64,000 nucleotides of DNA from Candidatus Gastranaerophilales bacterium (GTDB lineage: Bacteria > Cyanobacteriota > Vampirovibrionia > Gastranaerophilales > CAJFVJ01): contig CALUSR010000006.1 of the NCBI GenBank assembly GCA_944323485.1, forward strand, positions 1 through 64,000, written 5' to 3'. Made by a program: the position numbers and the translations under genes. Positions 1 through 7,680 of this stretch are shown one piece after another (positions within the stretch are counted from its first letter, which is position 1; the number at the start of each line of letters is the position of its first letter). The notes below the pieces were generated by a model. The model made no database searches, was not told the origin of the DNA, and worked only from the letters and a program-made list of their open reading frames with translations.

Positions 1-605
1 GAAACTATAGCACTCCCGCTGATAATCACACCTGATAAGGGATTATACAATAAATGATTTCGAAAGGAAACTATAGCTGAACCTCTTTTTACGTCCGAAC
101 AGGACAAATTATACAATAAATGATTTCGAAAGGAAACTATAGCAAAATGAAACAAATTAAATTCGGATTCGCAATTATACAATAAATGATTTCGAAAGGA
201 AACTATAGCTACGTTATATCTATTTTACCTGCGCTTGAGATTATACAATAAATGATTTCGAAAGGAAACTATAGCTATCTCTCACTTTTTATTTATTTTC
301 GCTTCATTATACAATAAATGATTTCGAAAGGAAACTATAGCTATCTGCTTCAATAGGAATTATAGGAATAGATTATACAATAAATGATTTCGAAAGGAAA
401 CTATAGCTTGTCGTCTACAAGTGTCACATTTACCACAATTATACAATAAATGATTTCGAAAGGAAACTATAGCGTTATTACCTCGATTAGTTGGCAATAT
501 AGGATTATACAATAAATGATTTCGAAAGGAAACTATAGCGATGTACACCTTCATAATAATTTCGTTTCCATTATACAATAAATGATTTCGAAAGGAAACT
601 ATAGC
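1..605 (-). CRISPR. CRISPR array, 36-bp repeats with 30-bp spacers, type II-C-like, cut by the window edge
   Basis: Nine full 36-bp repeats start at 42, 108, 174, 240, 306, 372, 438, 504 and 570, and the last 11 bases of a tenth lie at 1-11. On the plus strand the repeat begins ATTATACAATAAATGATTTC and ends GAAAGGAAACTATAGC. All visible copies are identical and all nine spacers are exactly 30 bp. Read on the minus strand the repeat begins GCTATAGTTTCC and ends TGTATAAT, like type II-C repeats such as that of Campylobacter jejuni; this comparison is from memory. That is why I assign minus-strand transcription. No cas gene or tracrRNA is recognisable in the window, so cas9-cas1-cas2, if present, must lie beyond the left edge or elsewhere. 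The 66-bp period is a multiple of three, so it creates a false repetitive ORF. Confidence 0.97.
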
Positions 606-748
606 TTGAATTTCCATAAAACGATGATATAATATTATTAGAAGCTGTTTCAAGCCCGGGACTACTTTCTTCCGGTAACCTTGCAGCTTCTTTGTTATTC
701 ATCACCTAAGCTAAAAAAGTTACTGAAGCCAAAAGAACAAGGTTCTCT
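606..748. other. CRISPR-flanking non-coding stretch (possible leader)
   Basis: This stretch separates the last repeat from the LprI-like gene. It holds an 8-bp perfect inverted repeat, AGAAGCTG at 640-647 and CAGCTTCT at 684-691, enclosing CCCGGG. No degenerate repeat copy or anti-repeat is visible, so I do not see a tracrRNA here. If the array is transcribed on the minus strand this is its upstream side. A 43-codon minus-strand ORF (702-571) runs into the first repeat but has no properly spaced ribosome binding site. Confidence 0.4.
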
Positions 749-760
749 TTGCTCGGAATA

Positions 761-1180
761 ATGCCTATGAGAATACTACCATTAATAATTTTTATCTCTG
801 TATTTTTCTTCAACACTACAACATCAATGGCAGTAGCCAACAATATTGACGCTGAACTGGAAAGTTGTATATCAAAAGCTTCTTCTACTCAAGATATGAA
901 CAACTGCTTGGATATTGCACAAAAGGCGTGGGAAAAAGAAACAGACAAAACTATATTTTCTCTAAAATCAAAACTGAATAAAGAGTCTTATAAAAAACTT
1001 AAAAAATCTCAAGAACTCTGGGAAGAATATAAAATCAGCGAATTTCAAACTATTGATAATCTCATTGAACAAAAACATGGAACAATATACTTAAACCTCC
1101 AAAAAGGGTTCAAAGTTGATATAACAAAACAAAGAACACTATTGCTGAAACAATATTTGAACACAATTGACGAGGATTAA
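761..1180 (+). CDS. secreted LprI-like (DUF1311) protein
   Basis: This is a 139-residue protein. It has an N-terminal hydrophobic signal segment (about residues 5-18) and a likely cleavage site near residues 24-26 (SMA/AVA). The mature part has the pattern of the LprI-like/DUF1311 family: a Cys, then TQDMNNC, an AxxxWEKE segment, and a KSQELWEEYK helix. The family includes a mycobacterial lysozyme inhibitor, but most members are uncharacterised, so the role is only periplasmic or secreted with possible lysozyme-related function. The start is uncertain: ATG at 761 or 767, or TTG at 749; none has a strong ribosome binding site. A mobile-element-like repeat begins eight bases after the stop. Confidence 0.75.
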   Translation: MPMRILPLIIFISVFFFNTTTSMAVANNIDAELESCISKASSTQDMNNCLDIAQKAWEKETDKTIFSLKSKLNKESYKKLKKSQELWEEYKISEFQTIDNLIEQKHGTIYLNLQKGFKVDITKQRTLLLKQYLNTIDED

Positions 1181-1187
1181 AAAAGTA

Positions 1188-1334
1188 GGAATTTATATAT
1201 CAAATTCCACCAAAAATTTCCAAAACAACGTCATACCGAGCACTGGCGAAGTATCTAAACAAAAATTCTTCTGGCTAAAGCCCTCAGAATGACGGACTTT
1301 TAATAGTATCTGAGAAACTTGCTATATAAGTTCC
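1188..1334 (-). repeat. MITE-like inverted-repeat element, copy 1
   Basis: A 147-bp element whose ends are imperfect inverted repeats of about 20 bp (left end GGAATTTATATATCAAATTC, right end ACTTGCTATATAAGTTCC). Its interior contains CGTCATACCGAGC, GAAGTATCTAAACAAAAA and GACGGACTTTTAATAGT. The same interior and ends occur in the opposite orientation at 24648-24796. It encodes nothing. Size, terminal inverted repeats and dispersed copies fit a non-autonomous miniature element. No clear target-site duplication was identified. Confidence 0.8.
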
Positions 1335-1347
1335 CAAAAAGTATATA

Positions 1348-1376
1348 TTGACACAAAAAATTTTTCAGAGTATTAA
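1348..1376 (+). promoter_or_regulatory. sigma70-type promoter for a small transcription unit
   Basis: A perfect -35 box TTGACA (1348-1353) is followed after exactly 17 bp by TATTAA (1371-1376). A purine-rich AAAGGA (1384-1389) and an ATG at 1399 follow. It lies just outside the right end of the MITE-like element. Confidence 0.7.
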
Positions 1377-1398
1377 TAATACCAAAGGAAAATTTCTC

Positions 1399-1528
1399 AT
1401 GAAAAACAACCAAGTTATTACAACAGCTATGATGATGTGCAGCATGCATAATTTATGCAGGCTCTGTTTTTCATCCCGAATGTAAAACTTGTTCGAATAA
1501 AAATTTCAAAACTGCCTGCATAAAATAA
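1399..1528 (+). pseudogene. small secreted-peptide gene, apparently frameshifted
   Basis: ATG at 1399 is preceded by AAAGGA at a 9-base gap and opens a 28-codon ORF ending at 1485. It begins MKNNQVITTAMMMCSM, which looks like a signal sequence. If the frame shifts by +1 near 1447, reading continues hydrophobically (IIYAGSVF) and then as a Cys-rich tail with a CKTC motif, stopping at 1528 inside the terminator stem. The coherent continuation suggests a 42-residue secreted peptide broken by one base, or a sequencing error. Alternatively the unit makes a small RNA of about 160 nt. I do not recognise the family. Confidence 0.4.
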
Positions 1529-1544
1529 ACAGGCAGTTTTTTTT
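1508..1544 (+). terminator. Rho-independent terminator
   Basis: An 11-bp perfect stem AAAACTGCCTG / CAGGCAGTTTT (1508-1518 and 1530-1540) with an 11-base loop is followed by a run of T. It closes the small unit that starts at the 1348 promoter. Confidence 0.85.
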
Positions 1545-1579
1545 ATTTACAGGTTTTATATCATCGAGGAAATCTACAC

Positions 1580-2971
1580 ATGACGCAGAATTTAAAAGTA
1601 AACCACATAAACAACAAATCCTACAAGCGAAATCAACAAACACAGACCTTCAAAGCAGCACCTTCCGCACTGTTTTCAACTCTTGATAAAAGCCTCAAAC
1701 CGCTTGACTCTTTCATAAAAATGCAGGAAAACCTCTCTGGCACAAGATTTGTTCAGGACACCGCAACAAACTGGGTACCAAAAGCCGTCTTTGCCCGCAG
1801 CAAGGCTGACTTGGCAGAAATGAGTTTTCTTGAATTCGGCGAATCTGCCCTCTTCTACTTCGCTCCGGGGCTGATAGGAGAACATATTTCAAGAAAAATA
1901 TTCTCAAAATTTGCCCCTAAAAACCTGCAAAAACAAATAAACAAACATATACCTGACAGCGTTGATACAATCCTCTCAAACAAAGCATTAGCAAAAAACG
2001 GCGCCGATAAACATCTTCTGCCGATTAAGGCTGCCATTGTACTGAGCTGTGCAGCTATACCTGCGGCAGAATATGCGCTAAGTTTTGCAAAAAACCTCTT
2101 CACACTCAAAGTCTTCAAAAAATCAGACTTCAACAACATTGCAAACTTGAATAAAAATCAAAAAGAAGACACCGCCCAGCAGCAAAGAGTCGAAAAAAGC
2201 GCAAAATCTCACATAAAAAAAGCTGCCATAGTTTCTGCGGCATCTTTAGGCACAGGTGTTTTATTTGCTGCGCTCGGACATAAATCAAAAGCAATCCGGT
2301 CAATAAGCAAAGTTATCCTGCAGCCCGGGGCTCAAATTTCTAAGGGGTTTGAAAAAGCAGGCATCAAATCAAAAAAACTCGACTCTTTCCTTCGAAAATA
2401 TATAAACTTCGACTTTGACTCAAGCAACGGAAAACTTGCTCTTAGCCATGGTCAGCTTGCTGCAACTGTTATGGCAGGAGTTGTCGGATACAATCAAGCG
2501 GCAAAGGACAGAGGACGCCTCGACCAGCTCGAAGTTATGACAAGGCTTCCGCTTGTCGCCTTCTACACAATCTTCGGCAGCTCACTGTTTGAACATGGTT
2601 TCAAAAACATACTCCATAAAAAGAACGTCTTCCCTGATTTAATCAAGAAAACCTCGGATAACTCGCTTATTACACCAACAAGAGAAGAACTTCCGGAACT
2701 TGCAAAACAACTTGCAAAGAAAAACAAAACAAATGTCGAAGACGAATTTGCAAAACTAATCAAAGGCAAAGCAACCATCACAGCGGTTCCGTTCCTGTTC
2801 AGCCTTGTATTTATGGGGTTCACCCTCGCAGGCATAAGCAGGCTTTGGACACAATACAGATATAACAAACAGCAAAAAGAAAACTCAACCCCTCAGGATA
2901 CAATAAACATCACAAAACTGAGAAATCCTCTCGAAGAAAAAGCAGCATTAACTTTTGCAAGCTTCAAATAA
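1580..2971 (+). CDS. hypothetical multi-span membrane protein
   Basis: This is a 463-residue protein I cannot assign to a known family. The N-terminal 60 residues are polar. Hydrophobic segments lie near residues 148-168, 212-232, 290-308, 321-340 and 400-420, and the C-terminus is Lys/Gln-rich. GAGGA at about 1566 supports the ATG at 1580. Small-residue-rich helices (AAIVSAASLGTG, ATVMAGVVGYN) resemble those in the protein at 31381-32151, so the two may belong to related lineage-specific membrane protein families. It stands alone between a terminator and a convergent AlkD-type gene. No catalytic motif is visible. Confidence 0.8.
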   Translation: MTQNLKVNHINNKSYKRNQQTQTFKAAPSALFSTLDKSLKPLDSFIKMQENLSGTRFVQDTATNWVPKAVFARSKADLAEMSFLEFGESALFYFAPGLIGEHISRKIFSKFAPKNLQKQINKHIPDSVDTILSNKALAKNGADKHLLPIKAAIVLSCAAIPAAEYALSFAKNLFTLKVFKKSDFNNIANLNKNQKEDTAQQQRVEKSAKSHIKKAAIVSAASLGTGVLFAALGHKSKAIRSISKVILQPGAQISKGFEKAGIKSKKLDSFLRKYINFDFDSSNGKLALSHGQLAATVMAGVVGYNQAAKDRGRLDQLEVMTRLPLVAFYTIFGSSLFEHGFKNILHKKNVFPDLIKKTSDNSLITPTREELPELAKQLAKKNKTNVEDEFAKLIKGKATITAVPFLFSLVFMGFTLAGISRLWTQYRYNKQQKENSTPQDTINITKLRNPLEEKAALTFASFK

Positions 2972-2973
2972 AA

Positions 2974-3669
2974 TTATCTCAAAAGATAACTTTTTCTCTT
3001 CTCCTCAGGAAATCGCTCAATTGCATATCTCAACATAGTACGGGGCATCTGATTGATATGTTTGTCGAGGAAATCGCACAAAACTTTCTCATCCTTTTTT
3101 CCAACCTCTCTTAGCATCCATCCGACAGCCTTATGCATCAAATCATGCCTGTGAGTCAAAAAATATTCCCCGAGAGAAAGCGTAACATCAAACCTGTTCT
3201 GTTTAATAAAATAAAGCGTTGCGACAACGGAAACTCTCTCCTCCCACAGCCTGCAAGATTTTGCAAGAGAAAACAATACGCTTTCATTTTCAAATGCAAC
3301 AGGTCCGACGATGTAAGGTGCAGAAACATCAACCAAATCCCAGTTGTTAATATACCGGATATTCTCCATGTAGAAATCAAATATCTTCTTCCTCTCTTCT
3401 TCACTGCCGTGTTGGAACATTAACACAAGAATAAATACGGCGCCGACTCTGATTTCATGATATGGACTCTCGAGCATTTTTTGCAAATCGGCATAAGATA
3501 CCGTTTTGAAATACTTCTTTGCTATCTTCCTTAACGAAGGAAAGTCAACACCGAGAAACAAATCTCTTTCAGCATACTCACCCCTGCCTGTTTTGAAAAA
3601 CGAAGCACGGCGCTTTGCCCCCTCAGGTGTTGAAAAACTCTTTATCTCATCAACTATCTTTTTATACAC
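2974..3669 (-). CDS. DNA alkylation repair protein, AlkD-like HEAT-repeat glycosylase
   Basis: This protein of about 231 residues resembles the AlkD family (PF08713), HEAT-like helical proteins that remove N3- and N7-alkylated bases from DNA. Visible family features are the KKYFKTVSYADLQKMLES helix, ESPYHEIRVGAVFIL, the NNWDLVDVSAPYIVG segment and the LHKAVGWMLREVGK-type region (here MHKAVGWMLREVGKKDE). I chose GTG at 3669, preceded by GAGAGG, because it gives the usual family length and leaves room for the divergent gene at 3752; a longer in-frame extension would overlap that gene. It converges with the gene ending at 2971. The gap contains only a 6-bp stem, TTATCT/AGATAA, followed by T. Confidence 0.85.
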   Translation of the reverse strand: MYKKIVDEIKSFSTPEGAKRRASFFKTGRGEYAERDLFLGVDFPSLRKIAKKYFKTVSYADLQKMLESPYHEIRVGAVFILVLMFQHGSEEERKKIFDFYMENIRYINNWDLVDVSAPYIVGPVAFENESVLFSLAKSCRLWEERVSVVATLYFIKQNRFDVTLSLGEYFLTHRHDLMHKAVGWMLREVGKKDEKVLCDFLDKHINQMPRTMLRYAIERFPEEKRKSYLLR

Positions 3670-3751
3670 AAGTCTGTTACCTCTCGAATTAATTATATCG
3701 CAGATTGTTTTTTTTTGTTTAGCTGATAATATTGTGTTGAAGAAGGTTGTT

Positions 3752-4744
3752 ATGAAAAAACAAATTTTATTTATAATAGATGAAATCGAACTGAAATATT
3801 TTGAGTTCAACGATTTAGTCACAAATTTCTGGTTTATCAAAGAATTTCTCAAAAGAGATTTCGACGTTTCTATATCAACCAAAAACAGATTATACATCGA
3901 AAACAAAAACGCCTGCACTCTGTTTTTTGACGCATATTTGAAAGACGAAAATATTTTCTATCGAAAAGAAGAAAAAACAAAAAGAATAAACGACTTTGAC
4001 ATCGTCTTCTTCAGACCTGATCCTCCTGTAGATGTTGACTACATAAACGCTTGTTATGTCTTCGATTTTGTCGACAGGGAAAAAACTATCCTGATAAACG
4101 ACCCATCATCAATAAAAAACTTCAATGAAAAATTTCACATCAATCTCTTTTCTGACTATGTGCCCCAAAATATAATTACCGGTTCTAAAGAACTCATAAA
4201 AAACTTTGTCAAACAACGGAATGAAGCCGTAATAAAACCTCTCAACAGATGCTTCGGAAGCGGGGTTTATTATTTGAACAGAGAAGATAAAAATCTTAAC
4301 TCCATCATTTCTTCTGCAACAAACGACGGCAAAACATCGGTTATGGTTCAGGAATATCTGCCTAAAGCGGTCTATGGCGACAAAAGAATTCTAATTATCG
4401 GCGAAAAAGTTTATGATGAATGCGTAATAAAACTCCCTGGAGAAGACGATTTCAAATTCAACACGCACTCGAGCAAATTTTTTGCCCCGGCGTCTCTTTC
4501 TGCAAAAGAAAGAGAACTTGCACTGAACGTTGCGGAAGAATTGAACAAACAGCATCTATATCTCGTCGGAATTGATGTAATTGATGAAAAAATTACCGAA
4601 ATAAACGTCACCAGCCCTTGTTATTTCATAAAAGAAATCAACTCTCTATATAAAACAAATTTCGAAAATAAACTGATAGCAGACTTATTATGCCTGATTG
4701 AAAATCATTTTTCAAAAAATAAAATCGTTTGTATGCACAGATAA
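3752..4744 (+). CDS. gshB: glutathione synthetase-like ATP-grasp ligase (GshB type)
   Basis: This 330-residue protein has the GshB layout: an N-terminal Rossmann-like domain (about 1-125) with an FRPDPPVD segment, then an ATP-grasp domain. Family landmarks are NDPSSIKNFNEK, IKPLNRCFGSGVYYL, the GDKRILIIGEKVYDECV strand pair and the metal-binding end motif EINVTSPC, close to the EINVTSPT of GshB. It would join gamma-glutamylcysteine and glycine using ATP in the cytoplasm. No gshA is nearby, so substrate is inferred and a related peptide ligase is possible. AGAAGG sits five bases before the ATG. Its stop is two bases from the end of the convergent oxidoreductase gene. Confidence 0.8.
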   Translation: MKKQILFIIDEIELKYFEFNDLVTNFWFIKEFLKRDFDVSISTKNRLYIENKNACTLFFDAYLKDENIFYRKEEKTKRINDFDIVFFRPDPPVDVDYINACYVFDFVDREKTILINDPSSIKNFNEKFHINLFSDYVPQNIITGSKELIKNFVKQRNEAVIKPLNRCFGSGVYYLNREDKNLNSIISSATNDGKTSVMVQEYLPKAVYGDKRILIIGEKVYDECVIKLPGEDDFKFNTHSSKFFAPASLSAKERELALNVAEELNKQHLYLVGIDVIDEKITEINVTSPCYFIKEINSLYKTNFENKLIADLLCLIENHFSKNKIVCMHR

Positions 4745-4746
4745 TA

Positions 4747-5301
4747 TCAAATCAACGGATGAATATATTTATCAAGATGTTCTTTCAGTCTATCAAGATA
4801 TTTTTGAATATCGGGATTTTTTACAACGTCATAACATGAAAAAGTAGGTATTGGCTTCATTGCACAAAACTCATGAAGTTTATGCAGTGGAAGTATCAAA
4901 TCATCAATGCTATGTCCGTCAAAAAACTCATCTATGTTGTTGAAAGCATATTCGGGAGCATTCATTGTTAAAGAAAACATATATCTTTTCTGTGAGAACA
5001 ATCCGCCTCTTCCGTAGTCACTGCTTCCACGGTAAAAGACTCCGTAGCCATAAACCAGCTCTATATATTTCTTTAATAATGCAGGAACTGAAAACCAGTA
5101 CACAGGTGTTTGAAAAATAACGATATCCGCACTCAAAAATTTTTCCTGCTCAAGCCGTACATCATATCCGTCCTGCAAAACGGTAAATACAACCTCATTC
5201 AGCGTTGAAAGTTCATTGATTATTTTCTCAAATAAAGTTTGATTTAGCAGACCTTTGTTATATGGATATTTTTCATGTCCGTTTATGACAAATATTTTCA
5301 T
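4747..5301 (-). CDS. NAD(P)H-dependent flavin oxidoreductase, MdaB/NQO-like
   Basis: This 184-residue protein has the flavodoxin-like fold of the NAD(P)H quinone reductase family (Flavodoxin_2). It starts with KIFVINGHEKYPYNKGLLN, the flavin-phosphate loop form seen in MdaB proteins, and has the ADIVIFQTPVYWFSVPALLKKYIE motif that shapes the active site. Such enzymes reduce quinones by two electrons in the cytoplasm and protect against oxidative stress, fitting its position beside a glutathione synthetase-like gene. The two genes converge and are probably separately regulated. The next gene upstream is divergent. Confidence 0.85.
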   Translation of the reverse strand: MKIFVINGHEKYPYNKGLLNQTLFEKIINELSTLNEVVFTVLQDGYDVRLEQEKFLSADIVIFQTPVYWFSVPALLKKYIELVYGYGVFYRGSSDYGRGGLFSQKRYMFSLTMNAPEYAFNNIDEFFDGHSIDDLILPLHKLHEFCAMKPIPTFSCYDVVKNPDIQKYLDRLKEHLDKYIHPLI

Positions 5302-5361
5302 AAGAATTTTTATACCTCTTTCAAAATATAATTACAAAATAATTAGTACTTATCATCACTC

Positions 5362-5385
5362 ATTATCCGCAAACACATGGATAAT
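5362..5385. promoter_or_regulatory. inverted repeat, possible operator of the SulP gene
   Basis: ATTATCC (5362-5368) and GGATAAT (5379-5385) form a perfect 7-bp inverted repeat with 10 bases between. It sits in the divergent spacer between the oxidoreductase and SulP genes, upstream of an AT-rich TAATAT at 5403-5408 that may be a -10 box. The SulP ATG at 5415 has no visible ribosome binding site and lies where the transcript would begin, so a leaderless mRNA is possible. Confidence 0.4.
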
Positions 5386-5414
5386 ATGAAAAACCTTTGT
5401 GTTAATATATTCCT

Positions 5415-7043
5415 ATGCAGACAGAATCATTCAAAAAATTCTTATCAACATTGAGAGGAGATGTTCTCGGCGGTATTGTATCAGCAATTGTTGCACTGCC
5501 TCAGGCTCTTGCCTTCGGAGTAGCAACAGGGATGGGCGCAAGCGCCGGAATGTGGGGAGCTGTTATACTGTGTCTTGTGGCAGGTCTTCTCGGAACAAAA
5601 CTCCCGATGATTTCAGGTCCGACAGGTCCCGTTGCAATTGTTACGGCATCGATTATGGCAGCCTACGGATACGAAACCGGTGCAATAGTTACAGTGCTTC
5701 TTCTTGCAGCGATTATACAAACCTGCATATCTTTTACCTCTCTTCCTTCCATTGTCAAATATGTACCATATCCCGTCATATCAGGTTTTATGAACGGTGT
5801 AGGCACCATCCTCATTCTGATGCAGCTTAATCCGCTTGTAGGACAAAAGACAATGTCAACACCAATAGAAAGTTTGAAACACTTGATCGCCGACTTTTCT
5901 GATATCAACACACAGGCTGTGATTTTAGGCTGTCTAACTCTGATGATTGTCTTTCTTATTCCACAGAAAATAAATCGCTTTATTCCATCTCAAATAATTG
6001 CACTTGTACTGTGCACTTTCATTTCCATAAAAGCAGGCTTTCAGGTTGATAAAATCTCAGATGTAAGCATAAGCCTTCCGCATCCTGTCCTGCCTGAGAT
6101 AAACTTTGATATTCTGAAACTCGCTCTGCCTTTTGCTCTTACGCTTGCCGTTGTCTGTTCATCAGAAAGTATGCTGACAGCTCTTGTTGCTGATTCTCTG
6201 ACAAGAGAAAAAAGCAGTCCGAAACGCCTTCTGCTATCTCAGGGTATAGGAAACATTCTGTGTGCAATGACGGGTTCAATGAGCGGATCAGCCGCCACAA
6301 TGAGAACGGTAGCAGCTATAAACACGGGAGCTTCAACCAAATTTGCAGCTGTTGTCAACCCTCTGTTTTTAATAATAGTATTGATGACATGCTCAGAGTT
6401 TGTCAAAGAAATCCCTCTTGCCGTTCTTGCAGGTATCCTGATTAAAATAGGCTATGACATAGTTGATACAAAACTATTGAAAGTAATCAAATATGCCCCG
6501 AAAGACGACCTCTATGTCCTTGCTCTTGTATTCCTGCTGACAGTATTTTATAACCTCATATTCGCTGTCGGTGCAGGAATTACACTTGCTGCGCTCTTAT
6601 ATGCCAAAAGAGTTGCCGATAAAACAAGTCTTGAAGTAAAAAACATCTACAGCAAAGAAATTTTTGCACTCGAAGAAGAGCTTGTTCATGACTACAAATA
6701 TTTGATTCGTGTAGTGCATATAGACGGTCAATTCTTCTTCGGCTCTGCAACCCAGATAGTTTCTCACTTTGATGAAATGCTTGGAACAAAATATCTTATT
6801 TTGAATTATGAATCAAATGCCCTGCTTGATATATCTGCAATCTTTGCACTCGAAGACATAATCATCAGACTCCAGACACAGCATATAAAAGTAATGCTTG
6901 TGATAAAAAACGAAGCTGTCCTCAACCAGCTCAGAGATTTGAATATCACCTCACAAATCGGTTCAGAAAATATTTTCTATGACGAAAAAAGTGCCGTAAC
7001 ACTTGCCAAAACATATATAAAAAATAAATTTAACAAACCGTAA
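5415..7043 (+). CDS. SulP-family anion transporter with STAS domain
   Basis: This 542-residue inner-membrane protein has the SulP (SLC26-like) architecture. A long membrane part (about 15-410) opens with GDVLGGIVSAIVALPQALAF, the family signature, and carries GLLGTKLPMISGPTGPVAIV and VPYPVISGFMNGVGTIL. A cytoplasmic STAS domain (about 430-535) follows. Members move sulfate or other anions, and some cyanobacterial relatives (BicA) import bicarbonate; the sequence alone does not settle the substrate. A solitary gene with an upstream inverted repeat. The next gene, at 7116, has its own ribosome binding site. Confidence 0.9.
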   Translation: MQTESFKKFLSTLRGDVLGGIVSAIVALPQALAFGVATGMGASAGMWGAVILCLVAGLLGTKLPMISGPTGPVAIVTASIMAAYGYETGAIVTVLLLAAIIQTCISFTSLPSIVKYVPYPVISGFMNGVGTILILMQLNPLVGQKTMSTPIESLKHLIADFSDINTQAVILGCLTLMIVFLIPQKINRFIPSQIIALVLCTFISIKAGFQVDKISDVSISLPHPVLPEINFDILKLALPFALTLAVVCSSESMLTALVADSLTREKSSPKRLLLSQGIGNILCAMTGSMSGSAATMRTVAAINTGASTKFAAVVNPLFLIIVLMTCSEFVKEIPLAVLAGILIKIGYDIVDTKLLKVIKYAPKDDLYVLALVFLLTVFYNLIFAVGAGITLAALLYAKRVADKTSLEVKNIYSKEIFALEEELVHDYKYLIRVVHIDGQFFFGSATQIVSHFDEMLGTKYLILNYESNALLDISAIFALEDIIIRLQTQHIKVMLVIKNEAVLNQLRDLNITSQIGSENIFYDEKSAVTLAKTYIKNKFNKP

Positions 7044-7115
7044 AAAAATAACAAATTTTATTTTTGAGATTGTTTATATCCAATATCCGCACAAAAAGAG
7101 AAAAGGGACGTGAGC

Positions 7116-7586
7116 ATGAAAATTCAAAATATCAGTTGTATGAACTTTAACGGACATGTCAGAATGAACAAAGAAAAAGTAGCCCAGGAAATAGCCTCAG
7201 GCGACCCTGAGCAGCAAGCAAGCCTGATAGGTAATATAAATACTCTCAAACAACGTCTTGAACAACAAACTCCTGATTATAAAAATTATACAATTGACTT
7301 TGAAAGAAATTACGTCAGATCTTCAGGCGAAGATGAATACGGACACCCATACACAGAAGGATATGACGGAGTCGTCACCGTTATTGACGATGACAAAGAA
7401 ATAAAATACACAAGTACTGTAGAACTTAGCCGTAAAAGAGACGGCATCGCCCAAAAAGCCGACGGAGAACAAATCTGGCGTGACGGCTTTATGAACCTGA
7501 CAAAAGAAATTTTAAGACAGTTCAGAAACGAACCAAAACATCCTGTTGATGCAGAAACACAGGCTGTTATGAATAAACTGGTGTAA
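7116..7586 (+). CDS. hypothetical protein with N-terminal FNG motif
   Basis: This 156-residue soluble protein is of unrecognised function. It begins MKIQNISCMNFNGHVRMNKE, a short leader with a Phe-x-Gly motif also seen in the proteins at 7822-8649 and 9300-10072. The body is hydrophilic with alternating beta-like segments (NYTIDFERNYV, YDGVVTVIDDDKEIKYTSTVELS) and a C-terminal helix. AGGGA at 7104-7108 supports ATG 7116 rather than the GTG six bases earlier. It ends at a strong terminator. Confidence 0.75.
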   Translation: MKIQNISCMNFNGHVRMNKEKVAQEIASGDPEQQASLIGNINTLKQRLEQQTPDYKNYTIDFERNYVRSSGEDEYGHPYTEGYDGVVTVIDDDKEIKYTSTVELSRKRDGIAQKADGEQIWRDGFMNLTKEILRQFRNEPKHPVDAETQAVMNKLV

Positions 7587-7601
7587 GTTGATTTGCAATA
7601 A

Positions 7602-7640
7602 GAAAACACCTGAGGAGTATGCTCGGGTGTTTTCTTTTTC
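7602..7640 (+). terminator. Rho-independent terminator
   Basis: A long stem GAAAACACCTGAG / CTCGGGTGTTTTC (7602-7614, 7622-7634; one G-T pair) with a 7-base loop, followed by T residues, closes the gene ending at 7586. Confidence 0.9.
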
Positions 7641-7642
7641 AT

Positions 7643-7669
7643 AAAAAAATAAGACCCCAAAAAGGTCTT
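7643..7669 (-). terminator. terminator of tRNA-Gly (minus strand)
   Basis: On the minus strand, AAGACC and GGTCTT form a 6-bp stem around a 7-base loop, followed by ATTTTTTT, about 11 bases past the tRNA 3' end. Confidence 0.75.
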
Positions 7670-7680
7670 CTTATATTAAA

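Noticed and set aside
360-653. 97-codon minus-strand ORF with a repeating 22-residue unit
   Set aside because: It is an artefact of the CRISPR array: the 66-bp repeat-plus-spacer period keeps one frame open.
571-702. 43-codon minus-strand ORF starting MNNKEAARLPEE next to the array
   Set aside because: It runs into the first repeat, has no properly spaced ribosome binding site and no recognisable domain.
606-760. tracrRNA beside the CRISPR array
   Set aside because: I looked for a partial copy of the repeat on either strand and saw none; the inverted repeat there is unrelated to the repeat.
3670-3918. N-terminal extension of the AlkD-like protein beyond GTG 3669
   Set aside because: It would overlap the divergent gshB-like gene, is not AlkD-like, and a start with a ribosome binding site exists at 3669.
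5399-5830. 143-codon ORF overlapping the start of the SulP gene in another frame
   Set aside because: The translation is Arg/Ser/Cys-rich with no family features, while the overlapping frame is a clear SulP protein.
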